Shown: in pieces, positions 25,627 to 32,977 of the stretch
Layout: every line of letters starts with the position of its first letter
How positions within the stretch are numbered: the first letter of the stretch is position 1
From: Desulfocucumis palustris
GTDB taxonomy: Bacteria; Bacillota; Desulfotomaculia; Desulfotomaculales; Desulfocucumaceae
Assembly: GCF_002933875.1 (NCBI RefSeq)
Contig: NZ_BFAV01000016.1
Coordinates: 1 to 51,296, forward strand
DNA length: 51,296 bases
Direction of reading: 5' to 3'
The notes under the pieces: model-generated
Database searches by the model: none
What the model was told of the DNA's origin: nothing
The model's input: the letters and a program-made list of their open reading frames with translations, nothing else
Program-made: the position numbers and the translations under genes

Positions 25627-26700
25627 TTAGCTGGCAAAGTTGAACCAGGGCAATAGGGTATCAATTTCCAGGTCCGGTTCGTTCTTTAGATTAACAATAC
25701 CATCGCTGGTCCACACCTGGGGCCTGGACGGGGTGCCCGGATTAATCAGCACTATCTGCCCGGTCCTGCCGTCACTTAGTTGCACCACTTCACCCACGTA
25801 ACATTCCGCAATTCTGTTAAGAAATGTCAATAGAATGCCGGTGTCAAGGGCGCCGTAAAAGTTGTGCTGAAACTGTTCGATTACTTTAAAGGGGCATATT
25901 TTACCCCGGTATGGGCGATTGGAGGTCATTGCGTCGTAAACATCGGCAATGGAAATTATCTTCGCCGACAGGGGTATGTTGCCGCTATTCAGACCGGAAG
26001 GGTAGCCCAGACCGTCCTCCCGCTCGTGATGAAAAAGCGCTCCCACCCGGAGGGAGGGAGGGGAACTGGCGGCTTCAAGAATCCGGTACCCCAATATGGT
26101 GTGTCTTTTAATTTCCTCCCGTTCCTCTTCCGTCAGCGGCCCGGGTTTCTGTAATATCGTCCGGCTTATTCGGGTTTTTCCAATATCGTGCAGGAGTCCT
26201 GCCACCACTATGTCCTTTGTTTCTTTGTTTTGAAGCTTTAACCAGCGGCATATCAGGCCGCAGATGAGGGAAACGTTCAGTGAGTGCCCGAAGGTGTGGT
26301 TGTCCAGCTGTTTGGCAATATTCAGATAGGACATCAGGTTAAACGGGGATTTTATATCATTTAAAATTGACTCCGGAATATTGTAGGCCTGTTCTAGGTC
26401 AAACTGATTTCCGTCGCTAATGAATTTTATCAGTTCAGCCGTTTCCCTGCCCGATTTTTCATATTTTTTCTGGAAATTAATGAATATCTCCTCATCGCTT
26501 CTTTGCCAGCAGGCGGGTTCATTTAAATTACTTTCTTCGAGAATGCTTATTTTGGAATAACCCAGTACCTTAATGGTCTGGATGTTTTCCCCTGTCAGAA
26601 TTGCACCCTTGGTAAGCATTAATACATTGTGCTCATTATAAATATCCTGGTTTAATACCATGTTAGGGATTAGCTTGTCAATATAAATATTATTTGCCAT
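25627..26700 (-). CDS. HD-GYP domain phosphodiesterase-like protein
   Basis: A 357-residue cytoplasmic protein. The N-terminal region of about 120 residues is unassigned and begins with a short beta motif (IYIDKLIPNMVLNQDIYNEH). The HD-GYP domain has VAGLLHDIGKTRISRTIL near 167, KRHTILGYRIL near 195, HHEREDGLGYPSG near 223 and ISIADVYDAMTSNRPYRG near 250. The C-terminal 60 residues form an additional small beta domain (VGEVVQLSDGRTGQIVLINP) seen in some HD-GYP proteins. It is cotranscribed with the PilZ gene downstream. Confidence 0.9.
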   Translation of the reverse strand: MANNIYIDKLIPNMVLNQDIYNEHNVLMLTKGAILTGENIQTIKVLGYSKISILEESNLNEPACWQRSDEEIFINFQKKYEKSGRETAELIKFISDGNQFDLEQAYNIPESILNDIKSPFNLMSYLNIAKQLDNHTFGHSLNVSLICGLICRWLKLQNKETKDIVVAGLLHDIGKTRISRTILQKPGPLTEEEREEIKRHTILGYRILEAASSPPSLRVGALFHHEREDGLGYPSGLNSGNIPLSAKIISIADVYDAMTSNRPYRGKICPFKVIEQFQHNFYGALDTGILLTFLNRIAECYVGEVVQLSDGRTGQIVLINPGTPSRPQVWTSDGIVNLKNEPDLEIDTLLPWFNFAS

Positions 26701-26862
26701 ATCGGATCCGCCCTAATTCATGCATTATATAATTTTAGCAGTGGCCCCGCATTGGTAAATTATTTATCAACCTGTCATTAATTATAGTTATTGTCTCGTC
26801 ATTTTTCGCTAAATTTTCTTTTAATTTTATTTAAAGTAATGCTGGATGAGGAGAAACAAAAA

Positions 26863-26918
26863 GTGCCCTCGCCGGAGAGGACACTGTCAGCGTATGAACC
26901 GGCACCTGCCCGGTTTTT
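26863..26918. terminator. Pair of terminator hairpins, one for each strand
   Basis: GTGCCCTC/GAGGACAC (26863-26884) has a T run on the minus strand and fits as the end of the GIY-YIG gene. AACCGG/CCGGTT (26897-26914) has TTTTTT on the plus strand. The rest of 26701-27017 is AT-rich and has no gene. The plus-strand terminator has no obvious upstream plus-strand gene. Confidence 0.6.
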
Positions 26919-27017
26919 TGATTTATTAGGGAAATTATGAGCATGGTGGAGCTGCGGATAACTTCTCAGTCGCCTGAAGGGTGATTTTGTTCAGAATTTT
27001 AATCTTACTTGTTCATT

Positions 27018-27263
27018 TCAGTTGCCTTTATTAATTAAAAGCTCCTTCTCTTTTCTATTAAGTTTCCTGATGGCGGCTTCCCGCTTTTGCGCCTCGCTGC
27101 GGTTCGCGCATTCTTCCCAGTAAATCAGCCGGACAGGTAGTCGGCTTCGGGTGTATTTCGCGCCTTTTCCCGCATTGTGAATCTTCAGCCTGGCCTCCAG
27201 GTCCGTTGTCCAGCCGGTATAATAACTTCCATCAGAGCATTGAAGCAAATATGTATAGGGCAT
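27018..27263 (-). CDS. GIY-YIG endonuclease domain protein (UPF0213/YhbQ-like)
   Basis: An 81-residue single-domain protein. It begins YTYLLQCSDGSYYTGWT, where the GIY and YIG positions are YTY and YTG, and has the catalytic Arg and Glu context (ARLKIHNAGKGAKYTRSRLP and REAAIRKLNRKEKELL). Members of this family have nuclease folds, with roles in DNA repair proposed. It stands alone and ends in the paired terminators. Confidence 0.88.
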   Translation of the reverse strand: MPYTYLLQCSDGSYYTGWTTDLEARLKIHNAGKGAKYTRSRLPVRLIYWEECANRSEAQKREAAIRKLNRKEKELLINKGN

Positions 27264-27550
27264 AGATATAATCCTTCGATAAATTTTGATGTTTTTCAGC
27301 TGGCAATAATTGTCTTATCCCATTCCCAGGTAAGGCCGGTTACCACCGCCGCCGGTTCAGTAGCCTTGTCAAATCGGGAATTTTTAACGTTAATTCTGAA
27401 GGCTGTTTTCGGCAACTGTTTATTATTTAACAATATTAACAAATATTCCATGAAAATGCACTAATAGGCAAAGAAAATTTATTGATGTCAAATTTTGCTG
27501 AATCCAAGTTTATTATATGATATATTGTCTTTTAAATGAGGTTTATGTCT
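27264..27550. other. Intergenic stretch without recognised feature
   Basis: AT-rich DNA between the divergent-side start of the GIY-YIG gene and the end of the LytTR gene. Open frames here lack ribosome-binding sites and have no recognisable product. I see no structured RNA. Confidence 0.5.
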
Positions 27551-27572
27551 CAAAATAAGGGACTTTAGTCCC
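27551..27572 (-). terminator. Terminator of the LytTR regulator gene
   Basis: GGGACT/AGTCCC with a two-base centre. Read on the minus strand it is followed by TTATTTTG. Confidence 0.6.
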
Positions 27573-27583
27573 GGAAAATTTGA

Positions 27584-28282
27584 TTAAGCTTTTTGGATCA
27601 TTTTACAGAATTCATCGTATTTTTCCCTCAAAAGCAATGCGGTATCATTAATTCCCGAAAATCGAACATAATAAGATGCGGGACTAAATGGAGTTAATTC
27701 TTTCACTTTTGTTACATTGACTATATAACTTTGGTGCGTTCTTAAAAATTTATTGCCTGGCAATTTATATAATAGGTTATTTAAAGATTCATATACGTCA
27801 ATTTTATCATCATCTGTGTATATAACAGATTTTTTTAATTCTTTGCCTACAAAACAAATGTTGTTTATGTCAAGAATATAGATACTGGAGCCTCTTTTGA
27901 TAGACATTCTTTTGATGTTGTGATTTAAGCACTGTCTTGCTTTTAAGGCTGACAATATTATTCTGTCAGGTGTTATAGGCTCAAATATGTAATCAACCGC
28001 ATTTATCTTTAATGCTTCCGAAATAAATTTTGCATTGTATGTGATAATTACAATTAAAATGTTTTTGTAATTAACATTTACGATGTTGCCTATCTCCAGT
28101 CCAGAAATATCTTTCATGGCGATATCTAAATATATAACGTCAGGTTTATATTTATCAATACATTGTATGCATTCAAAACCAGTGCTGGCTTCCCCAACTA
28201 TGTTGATGCTATCAATTTTTTTCATTACATTAATGAACACTGATCTTATACTTTTTTCACTATGGGCGATAAGAACATTCAT
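27584..28282 (-). CDS. LytTR family response regulator, orphan
   Basis: About 232 residues. The receiver domain has the phosphoacceptor Asp in VIYLDIAMKDISG near residue 53 and the conserved lysine position replaced in the EPITPDRI segment (the usual KP pair reads EP). The C-terminal LytTR DNA-binding domain includes FLRTHQSYIVNVTKVKEL near residue 185. Start at ATG 28282 follows AGGTGA; a GTG four codons upstream lies inside that site. No histidine kinase gene is next to it. The coding sequence is clearly more AT-rich than the neighbouring genes, which may hint at transfer. Confidence 0.85.
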   Translation of the reverse strand: MNVLIAHSEKSIRSVFINVMKKIDSINIVGEASTGFECIQCIDKYKPDVIYLDIAMKDISGLEIGNIVNVNYKNILIVIITYNAKFISEALKINAVDYIFEPITPDRIILSALKARQCLNHNIKRMSIKRGSSIYILDINNICFVGKELKKSVIYTDDDKIDVYESLNNLLYKLPGNKFLRTHQSYIVNVTKVKELTPFSPASYYVRFSGINDTALLLREKYDEFCKMIQKA

Positions 28283-28342
28283 TGGTAAAATCACCTAATA
28301 ATGTAAATTAGAAGCATTATTAAATAATTCTGCAAAATCGCT

Positions 28343-28371
28343 TTTATTCCTCTCGGGATATTAAATATAGT
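28343..28371 (+). promoter_or_regulatory. Promoter of the c-di-GMP riboswitch transcript
   Basis: TTTATT (28343-28348) and TATAGT (28366-28371) are separated by 17 nt. The predicted start near 28378 coincides with the first base of the riboswitch P1 helix. The -35 element is weak. Confidence 0.5.
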
Positions 28372-28377
28372 TTTCCA

Positions 28378-28469
28378 TTGTAAAGGCACACCTGGGGAAA
28401 CCCGGGGCCGCAAAGCCGTGGGTCTAAGCCGATATGGTATGATTGCCAGGCTGCCGGGGAGTGTAACAA
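28378..28469 (+). promoter_or_regulatory. Cyclic-di-GMP-I (GEMM-I) riboswitch
   Basis: The conserved core is readable in order: GGCACACC (28385), a CCTGGG-GAAA-CCCGGG hairpin with the GAAA tetraloop, GCCGCAAAGCC, GGGTCTAAG, TATGG (28433) and GCCAGGCTGCC (28445). The TCTAAG and TATGG pair is the 11-nt receptor for the GAAA tetraloop, a hallmark of this class. TTGT (28378) and ACAA (28466) can close P1. It lies in the leader of an HD-GYP gene, giving a direct feedback link between c-di-GMP and its hydrolase. Confidence 0.88.
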
Positions 28470-28495
28470 ACCATTTCTTGGGCAAGAAATGGTTT
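28468..28495 (+). promoter_or_regulatory. Hairpin of the riboswitch expression platform
   Basis: AAACCATTTCTT and AAGAAATGGTTT form a 12-bp perfect stem with a GGGC loop. The first four bases overlap the 3' strand of riboswitch P1, so ligand binding and this hairpin compete. It has only three T residues after it, so transcription termination is uncertain. A second small hairpin (GTGA/TCAC near 28516) precedes the start codon. Confidence 0.6.
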
Positions 28496-28563
28496 AAATA
28501 TGTGTGGGTTTGCAGTGATTCGCCGTCACAAAGCAACAAGTCTACAGCGAAAGGAATACGGTA

Positions 28564-29106
28564 ATGGAGTATTATAAAAATATGGAAGAGAGTTTAAGAA
28601 ACCACTGTATAAAAGTATCCTATATATCTGCGGGAATTATAAAAGGCAAAAATAACTTATTAATTGCAGGATTATACCATGACATAGGAAAAACAAAAGT
28701 ACCTTCGATAATATTAAATAAAAACGGTCCTTTGTCACAGGAAGAATTTACTGTTACTAAAAACCATTCGTACGATGGCTCACAGATGCTGCTTGAAATG
28801 GGATATTGCGATGAGGTAGTTAAAGCGGTTCTGTGTCATCATGAAAGATGGGATGGAGAAGGGTACCCATTGGGTCTCAAAGGCAAGAAAATCCCCTTAT
28901 ATAGTCGTGTTTTGGCCGTAGCGGATACTTTTGACGCCATAACTTCGGACAGGCCATATAGAAAAGCGTTGCCGGCTTATGCGGCAATAGAGGAAATAGT
29001 TGAAAACGCAGGCAGGCAGTTTGATCCGGATGTTGTAGAACTTTTTTTGAAATACTGGCTTAAGCATGGCAATGAATATCGAAGAGTTTTTCTGAAGGAT
29101 GAATGA
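28564..29106 (+). CDS. Stand-alone HD-GYP phosphodiesterase under riboswitch control
   Basis: A 180-residue minimal HD-GYP protein with no sensor domain. The metal and substrate motifs are complete: IAGLYHDIGKTKVPSIIL near residue 35, KNHSYDGSQML near 67, HHERWDGEGYPLG near 97 and VADTFDAITSDRPYRKAL near 122. It would cleave cyclic-di-GMP. The ATG follows AAAGGAA. The c-di-GMP-I riboswitch in its leader suggests feedback on its own substrate. The composition is AT-richer than the two HD-GYP genes nearby. Confidence 0.9.
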   Translation: MEYYKNMEESLRNHCIKVSYISAGIIKGKNNLLIAGLYHDIGKTKVPSIILNKNGPLSQEEFTVTKNHSYDGSQMLLEMGYCDEVVKAVLCHHERWDGEGYPLGLKGKKIPLYSRVLAVADTFDAITSDRPYRKALPAYAAIEEIVENAGRQFDPDVVELFLKYWLKHGNEYRRVFLKDE

Positions 29107-29125
29107 TTTTAATTGCCGTATACCA

Positions 29126-29160
29126 AAAAACCCGCTTTTTACTTGATGAGCGGGTTTTTG
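29126..29160 (+). terminator. Terminator of the HD-GYP gene
   Basis: AAAAACCCGC/GCGGGTTTTT forms a 10-bp stem with T run, 20 bp after the stop. The open frame that runs through it is not a gene. Confidence 0.85.
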
Positions 29161-29221
29161 GGTTTCTCATTTGGAATAATAACGGGCCGGTCTTTACTGT
29201 GAGCGGCCGTATGTTTTTCGA

Positions 29222-29299
29222 TTATTTAAAAATTGTAATTGCTATTATTACCAGGACTACTAAACTGCCCAAAAAAGATAAACAACCACTGCTCTCCAA
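29222..29299 (-). CDS. Possible 25-residue membrane peptide
   Basis: Read on the minus strand, AAGGAGG is followed eight bases later by TTG at 29299. The frame encodes 25 residues: a short polar start (ESSGC), then a hydrophobic run (LVVLVIIAITIF) that would span the membrane, and a terminal Lys. Such peptides are common in sporulating Firmicutes but usually escape annotation. The evidence is the ribosome-binding site and the clean hydrophobic pattern only. Confidence 0.4.
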   Translation of the reverse strand: MESSGCLSFLGSLVVLVIIAITIFK

Positions 29300-29637
29300 C
29301 TTTTACAACCTCCTTAACCGGTATGGCGGGTCTTAGTATTTAATAGCAAGAAATACCCTTGTTTTGCGATAATTGCGATGTAAAATTTCGACACGGGTTA
29401 ACCCTATTCCTTTTTAATTTTTCTATCCGGATTGTCTACCATTATTTACCTGTCAGGATACTGTTTCAACTATATAAACAGGGGAATAATGCACGCTCCG
29501 GCGGTCTTTATAATAATTGTGAGCAGTGTTAAATATACGTTAAACAAAAAGGAGTTTTGTCAGGTATTGTAGAATGTCACAAGGGCAATTTAATTTATAA
29601 TAAATTGGCTACTTGACTTCAGTAAGGAGGCTTTTCT
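29300..29637. other. Intergenic stretch; possible -10 element only
   Basis: AT-rich DNA ahead of the DHH gene. TATAAT at 29596-29601 could serve that gene, but no convincing -35 sequence is placed for it. No structured RNA or reading frame with a ribosome-binding site was found. Confidence 0.45.
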
Positions 29638-30546
29638 ATGCGGTTGCTCACGCGATCCGATTTTGACGGTTTAGCTTGCGCGGCACTATTAATTAAACAG
29701 GGCCTGGTGGATTCATTTAAATTTGTTCACCCCAAAGATGTTCAGGATGGCAAAATAGAGGTTAATTCCAATGACATACTGGCCAATGTTCCTTACGCAA
29801 AAGGATGTGGCCTGTGGTTTGACCACCATAGCTCGGAAGAGGAAAGGGGAAGTTTGAAAGAGCGGTTTGAGGGCCGATCGGCTTCCGCACCGTCCTGCGC
29901 GCGGGTTATTTATGATTATTATGGGGGGAGTGAAAAATTCGGCCCCAATTTTGATGAGTTAATGATTGCCGTTGATAAGGCTGATTCGGCCCAATTTAAC
30001 CGGGAGGAAGTATTAAACCCTGAGGGCTGGGCGCTCTTGGCTTTTATTATGGACCCGCGCACAGGCCTCGGACGGTTCCGGGATTTCCGCATTAGTAATT
30101 ATCAGCTTATGGAGAAACTTGCGAATGATATAATACATAAGCCAATAGCCGAGATAATGGAAGATCCTGATGTTAAGGAAAGGGCAAAATTATACTTTGA
30201 ACAAACCGAATTATTTATAAAGATGGTTAAAGCAACCTCTATTATTCATAATAATGTTTTGGTAACGGATCTTAGAAATGTTGATCCCATATACACCGGT
30301 AACCGATTTTTGCCTTATGCCTTATACCCTGCGGCGAATATCAATATATGGATTGTTGACGGCAAGTTGGGCAATTGTGTATTTACCTGCGGAAAGAGTA
30401 TTTTTAATAGGAGTTCCAGTGTAAATATCGGTTCAATTATGCTCAGTTACGGAGGCGGCGGGCATACAAACGTTGGAACATGCCAGGTGTCCAACCAGCA
30501 GGCGGAAGAAGTGCTTAACCAATTAATCCAAAAATTTCAGGGATAA
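29638..30546 (+). CDS. DHH family phosphoesterase, exopolyphosphatase-like
   Basis: A 302-residue DHH/DHHA1 protein. Metal-binding motifs are SDFDGLACAALL near residue 7 and WFDHHSSEEERG near residue 60; the C-terminal substrate domain ends in MLSYGGGGHTNVGTCQV near residue 275. Relatives cleave nanoRNA, cyclic dinucleotide products or polyphosphate. Being close to c-di-GMP enzymes it could remove pGpG, but this is inference. The ATG has AAGGAGG eight bases upstream. Monocistronic. Confidence 0.87.
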   Translation: MRLLTRSDFDGLACAALLIKQGLVDSFKFVHPKDVQDGKIEVNSNDILANVPYAKGCGLWFDHHSSEEERGSLKERFEGRSASAPSCARVIYDYYGGSEKFGPNFDELMIAVDKADSAQFNREEVLNPEGWALLAFIMDPRTGLGRFRDFRISNYQLMEKLANDIIHKPIAEIMEDPDVKERAKLYFEQTELFIKMVKATSIIHNNVLVTDLRNVDPIYTGNRFLPYALYPAANINIWIVDGKLGNCVFTCGKSIFNRSSSVNIGSIMLSYGGGGHTNVGTCQVSNQQAEEVLNQLIQKFQG

Positions 30547-30714
30547 ACCAGGCGTATCTTTTAAGCCGTCCTGTACTTTTTCCCCCGGGCGAGACAGGAT
30601 TCTTTCAGCCGAAGTGATTTTGGGTCAGGTTCCGGATTGTTATTGTGAAAGCAATGTTCATTTAAAAGCTCTTTTTTTAAGCTGTGAAACGCTAGACAAT
30701 ATAATTAACTTTTA

Positions 30715-30748
30715 AGCTGCCGGTTAATACCTTTGGCAGCTCTTTTAT
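30715..30748 (+). terminator. Leader terminator of micropeptide locus, copy 1
   Basis: AGCTGCC (30715-30721) pairs with GGCAGCT (30735-30741) around a 13-nt loop and is followed by CTTTTATT. The same hairpin, with loop substitutions, occurs at the same place in copy 2 (39471-39497). Upstream, 30640-30714 is also conserved between the copies, with TTGTGAAA and AGCTGTGAAA motifs, so a leader RNA is likely transcribed. Confidence 0.6.
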
Positions 30749-30806
30749 TGAGTAAAAATGGCACTAGTAGGAAGATTAAATCAAATAAAACAAGGAGGTC
30801 GTCATA

Positions 30807-30911
30807 ATGACAACTAAAGTTAAAAACGGTATCGCAAAAATGATTCGCGGGTTTATGGAATTTGCTGATTTAGGGTTCCGTTACATCGAAACGGAAAGAA
30901 ATAACAAATAG
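30807..30911 (+). CDS. 34-residue micropeptide, copy 1
   Basis: The ATG follows AAGGAGG by eight bases. The 34-residue product has KNGIAKMIRGFMEFADLGFR in its centre and ends ERNNK. It is 26/34 identical to the peptide at 39563-39667; many nucleotide differences are silent (ATC/ATT, GGG/GGC, ACG/ACA), which supports translation. It has no signal peptide or membrane span, but residues 7-27 could form an amphipathic helix. A second tiny frame follows 23 bp downstream and a terminator closes the unit. I do not recognise the family. Confidence 0.7.
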   Translation: MTTKVKNGIAKMIRGFMEFADLGFRYIETERNNK

Positions 30912-30934
30912 CCGGCGACTGAGGAGGTGCCGGC

Positions 30935-30964
30935 ATGCTGGAGAAGTTGCAGGTGGGTTTTTAA
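30935..30964 (+). CDS. Possible 9-residue peptide, copy 1
   Basis: ATG-started frame of nine codons (MLEKLQVGF) behind GAGGAGGTG. Copy 2 encodes MQMKLQVNF at the same place; K4, L5, Q6, V7 and F9 are kept and the Gln and Val codons differ silently. The ribosome-binding site sits in the 12-nt loop of a conserved GCCGGC hairpin (30911-30934). It may be a real peptide or a regulatory ribosome-docking site. Confidence 0.45.
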   Translation: MLEKLQVGF

Positions 30965-31001
30965 GCCCCTACCCGGTTTCCCGCCGTGTAGGGGCTAGTG
31001 T
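30963..31001 (+). terminator. Terminator of micropeptide locus, copy 1
   Basis: AAGCCCCTAC (30963-30972) pairs with GTAGGGGCT (30988-30996). A short T-rich tail (GTGTTTTA) follows. The stop codon of the 9-residue frame is in the stem, as in copy 2. Confidence 0.75.
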
Positions 31002-31002
31002 T

Positions 31003-31671
31003 TTACCGCAAAAACCGGACTGCTTCAGCAAAGGGGATTCTGGTGCTTCGATGCTGGTTTATCCTGGCCTTTGTATCCGGATAACCGATGGCGATTCCCA
31101 GGGCAAGTTTTTTATTTTGCCCTGCTCCCAACGCTTCACGAATAATATCAGGGTAGACAGCCGCCATTGCCATTGTGCAGGTTCCTAACCCAAGGCCGTA
31201 GGCCGTAAGCATGAGGGTCTGAGTAAACAGCCCCAAGTCGAACAGTGCCCAGGGCGAGAGTCCATTATCCAGAAAAAGATAAACAGCATGGGGAGCTCCA
31301 AACAGCCCAAAGCCCTTTCTGGCAAATTCATTCCTGGCATTCTGGTCATCCCTGGCAATTCCCATGGTTTCGTACATACGGACACCGTTTTCAAAATACC
31401 GTTTTTTGTTCTCTTCCGGCCAGGAATCCGGGAAAGGAATATCAGGCGCGTGCGGCTTTCCCTCATCCATTGCTTTTAAATACTCCATTTTAATTTTTTC
31501 AAGAACCGGGCCGCTTGCAACTGCAATCTCCCAGGGCTGGTTGTTCCCCCAGGAAGGGGATTTTAACGCTGTCTCCAATATTTGTTCAATTAATTCCTCC
31601 GGTACTTTTCTATCCAGGAAAGCCCGCACACTATACCGCCCTTTTATTGCTTCAAACAATCCTTCCTGCAT
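31003..31671 (-). CDS. Nitroreductase family flavoprotein
   Basis: About 222 residues of the FMN-dependent nitroreductase fold. FMN-contacting segments are GRYSVRAFLDRKVP near residue 10, SPSWGNNQPWEIAV near 38, and the C-terminal LMLTAYGLGLGTCTM near 155 and IAIGYPD near 195. ATG at 31671 is chosen since AGGAGGTG lies seven bases upstream; an earlier ATG at 31704 lacks this. Substrate unknown. It is convergent with the micropeptide locus. Confidence 0.9.
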   Translation of the reverse strand: MQEGLFEAIKGRYSVRAFLDRKVPEELIEQILETALKSPSWGNNQPWEIAVASGPVLEKIKMEYLKAMDEGKPHAPDIPFPDSWPEENKKRYFENGVRMYETMGIARDDQNARNEFARKGFGLFGAPHAVYLFLDNGLSPWALFDLGLFTQTLMLTAYGLGLGTCTMAMAAVYPDIIREALGAGQNKKLALGIAIGYPDTKARINQHRSTRIPFAEAVRFLR

Positions 31672-31788
31672 TTTAATACACCTCCTGTACATACTTTGTT
31701 TCATAATACAATTATTAAACTATGCAAATCTTAAATTTACTATTCTTTCCTGACTCTTGCCTGTATCCTGCCTGACAAAAGCGATATA

Positions 31789-32232
31789 TCAATAACTCAT
31801 CTTCTCTGGTATAACCCCTCTAACGCCGCCTCTGGGCGATTCCGTGTCGCCTTTTCTCCGGGGTATCAGGTGTATATGCGCGTGCGTTATGGTTTGTCCG
31901 GCTGCCTCGCCGCAGTTTACGCCAATGTTGAAGCCTGAAACAGTGGGGTCGTCTTCAGAGATTTTATTCCGCAAGTATTTTATAAGATTTTCAGCATCCT
32001 TTAGCTCCCGGGAGGTCATTGTGAAGAAGTCGGCCGTATGCCTGCGGGGGATAATCAGGAGGTGACCCGGCGTTACCGGGTATTTGTCCTTTATGGCAAT
32101 AACCGCACCATTTTCAGCCACGGCCTGTCCTCTTCTCCCGGGATCGCAGAAAGGACAGGCGGGGTTCGCAGCGGGCTCCGGAGCCTTCCGAAAATCAGTA
32201 TTATCTTTATTACCCCTGCTAATCGGCTTCAT
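31789..32232 (-). CDS. HIT family nucleotide hydrolase
   Basis: A 147-residue protein. The Cys-rich start of the HIT fold (CPFCDPG near residue 26) and the histidine triad HAHIHLIPRR near residue 118 are intact, as is HLLIIPRRHTADFF near residue 57. Such proteins hydrolyse nucleoside phosphoramidates or dinucleotides. Its start overlaps the end of a small basic gene by 14 bp, so the two are likely co-translated. Confidence 0.9.
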   Translation of the reverse strand: MKPISRGNKDNTDFRKAPEPAANPACPFCDPGRRGQAVAENGAVIAIKDKYPVTPGHLLIIPRRHTADFFTMTSRELKDAENLIKYLRNKISEDDPTVSGFNIGVNCGEAAGQTITHAHIHLIPRRKGDTESPRGGVRGVIPEKMSY

Positions 32233-32353
32233 TATTTGTGGACCCCTTGGCCTTCCTGCAGCCGTATTTTTTTTTCAACGCCTTTTTATTAGGAACAACC
32301 TGGGTCTGCGGTTTCCTTTGCCATGCCGTCCTGGTCAATTTAATCCTTTTCAT
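32219..32353 (-). CDS. Small basic protein coupled to the HIT gene
   Basis: A 44-residue, very basic protein of unknown function (MKRIKLTRTAWQ at the start, NKKALKKKYGCRKAKG near residue 22). It resembles a nucleic-acid-binding tail. ATG at 32353 follows GGGGTGA by seven bases; the longer frame to 32404 has no ribosome-binding site. The last 14 bp overlap the HIT gene, which argues that it is translated. Confidence 0.5.
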   Translation of the reverse strand: MKRIKLTRTAWQRKPQTQVVPNKKALKKKYGCRKAKGSTNNEAD

Positions 32354-32468
32354 TAGCGGTTCACCCCGAACATTTGGTTTTATAAAGACTGACAATAGGT
32401 GCAAGCGAAGGATTTTTCAGAATATTTATAGAAAACAAACCTACCAGTAATATGAGGGGGATAAAAGC

Positions 32469-32915
32469 ATGCGTTTTTTTTCTTCGTGGCAGGATATGCA
32501 GGTGGGCGATAACGTTACATTTTACCGTACCTTTACTGATGGTGATGTTTCTAACTTTACGGGAATAACCGGAGATTTTAATCCCATACACATGGATTCT
32601 GAAATTGCCAAGCTTTGCGGCTACAAGGGAAGGGTCGTGCCGGGTCTTCTCACAGCCAGTATGCTTACCCACGCCGGGGGCACTTTACTTCCCGAGCCAT
32701 ACCCTGCCGGTAAAATGTCCTTTCGTTTTTTGGCGCCGGTATATATAGGAGATACCATATGCGCCAGGGTCACCATAATAGATAAGGACGCCGAAAAAAA
32801 TAAACTGGTTCTTCAGATTACCTGTACCAACCAGGAAGGCGGAGCCGTACTGGTTGGGGAGGTATCAGGAAAAATTATGCCGGTTTATGAGCAGCGTAAT
32901 AATACTCCCAAATAG
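32469..32915 (+). CDS. MaoC-type (R)-enoyl-CoA hydratase
   Basis: A 148-residue hot-dog-fold protein. The hydratase-2 motif TGITGDFNPIHMDSE near residue 34 holds the catalytic Asp and His, and the CoA-side segment GRVVPGLLTASML follows near residue 57. Such enzymes hydrate enoyl-CoA in fatty acid breakdown or polyester synthesis. The ATG lies after GAGGGGG. It is divergently placed from the small basic gene and HIT gene. Together with the acyl-CoA synthetase it fits a fatty- or organic-acid-using lifestyle. Confidence 0.9.
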   Translation: MRFFSSWQDMQVGDNVTFYRTFTDGDVSNFTGITGDFNPIHMDSEIAKLCGYKGRVVPGLLTASMLTHAGGTLLPEPYPAGKMSFRFLAPVYIGDTICARVTIIDKDAEKNKLVLQITCTNQEGGAVLVGEVSGKIMPVYEQRNNTPK

Positions 32916-32977
32916 ACCGGCTGTATAAGTCCGCACCCCTCTTTTGTAAAACCCGCGCCCCCGGGAAAATCTTCTTC

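Noticed and set aside
26863..26918. Small riboswitch or sRNA
   Set aside because: The two hairpins are explained as terminators, one of them for the minus-strand GIY-YIG gene; no downstream plus-strand gene exists.
29103..29336. 77-residue plus-strand frame after the HD-GYP gene
   Set aside because: It runs through a strong terminator, has no ribosome-binding site and overlaps a better minus-strand small frame.
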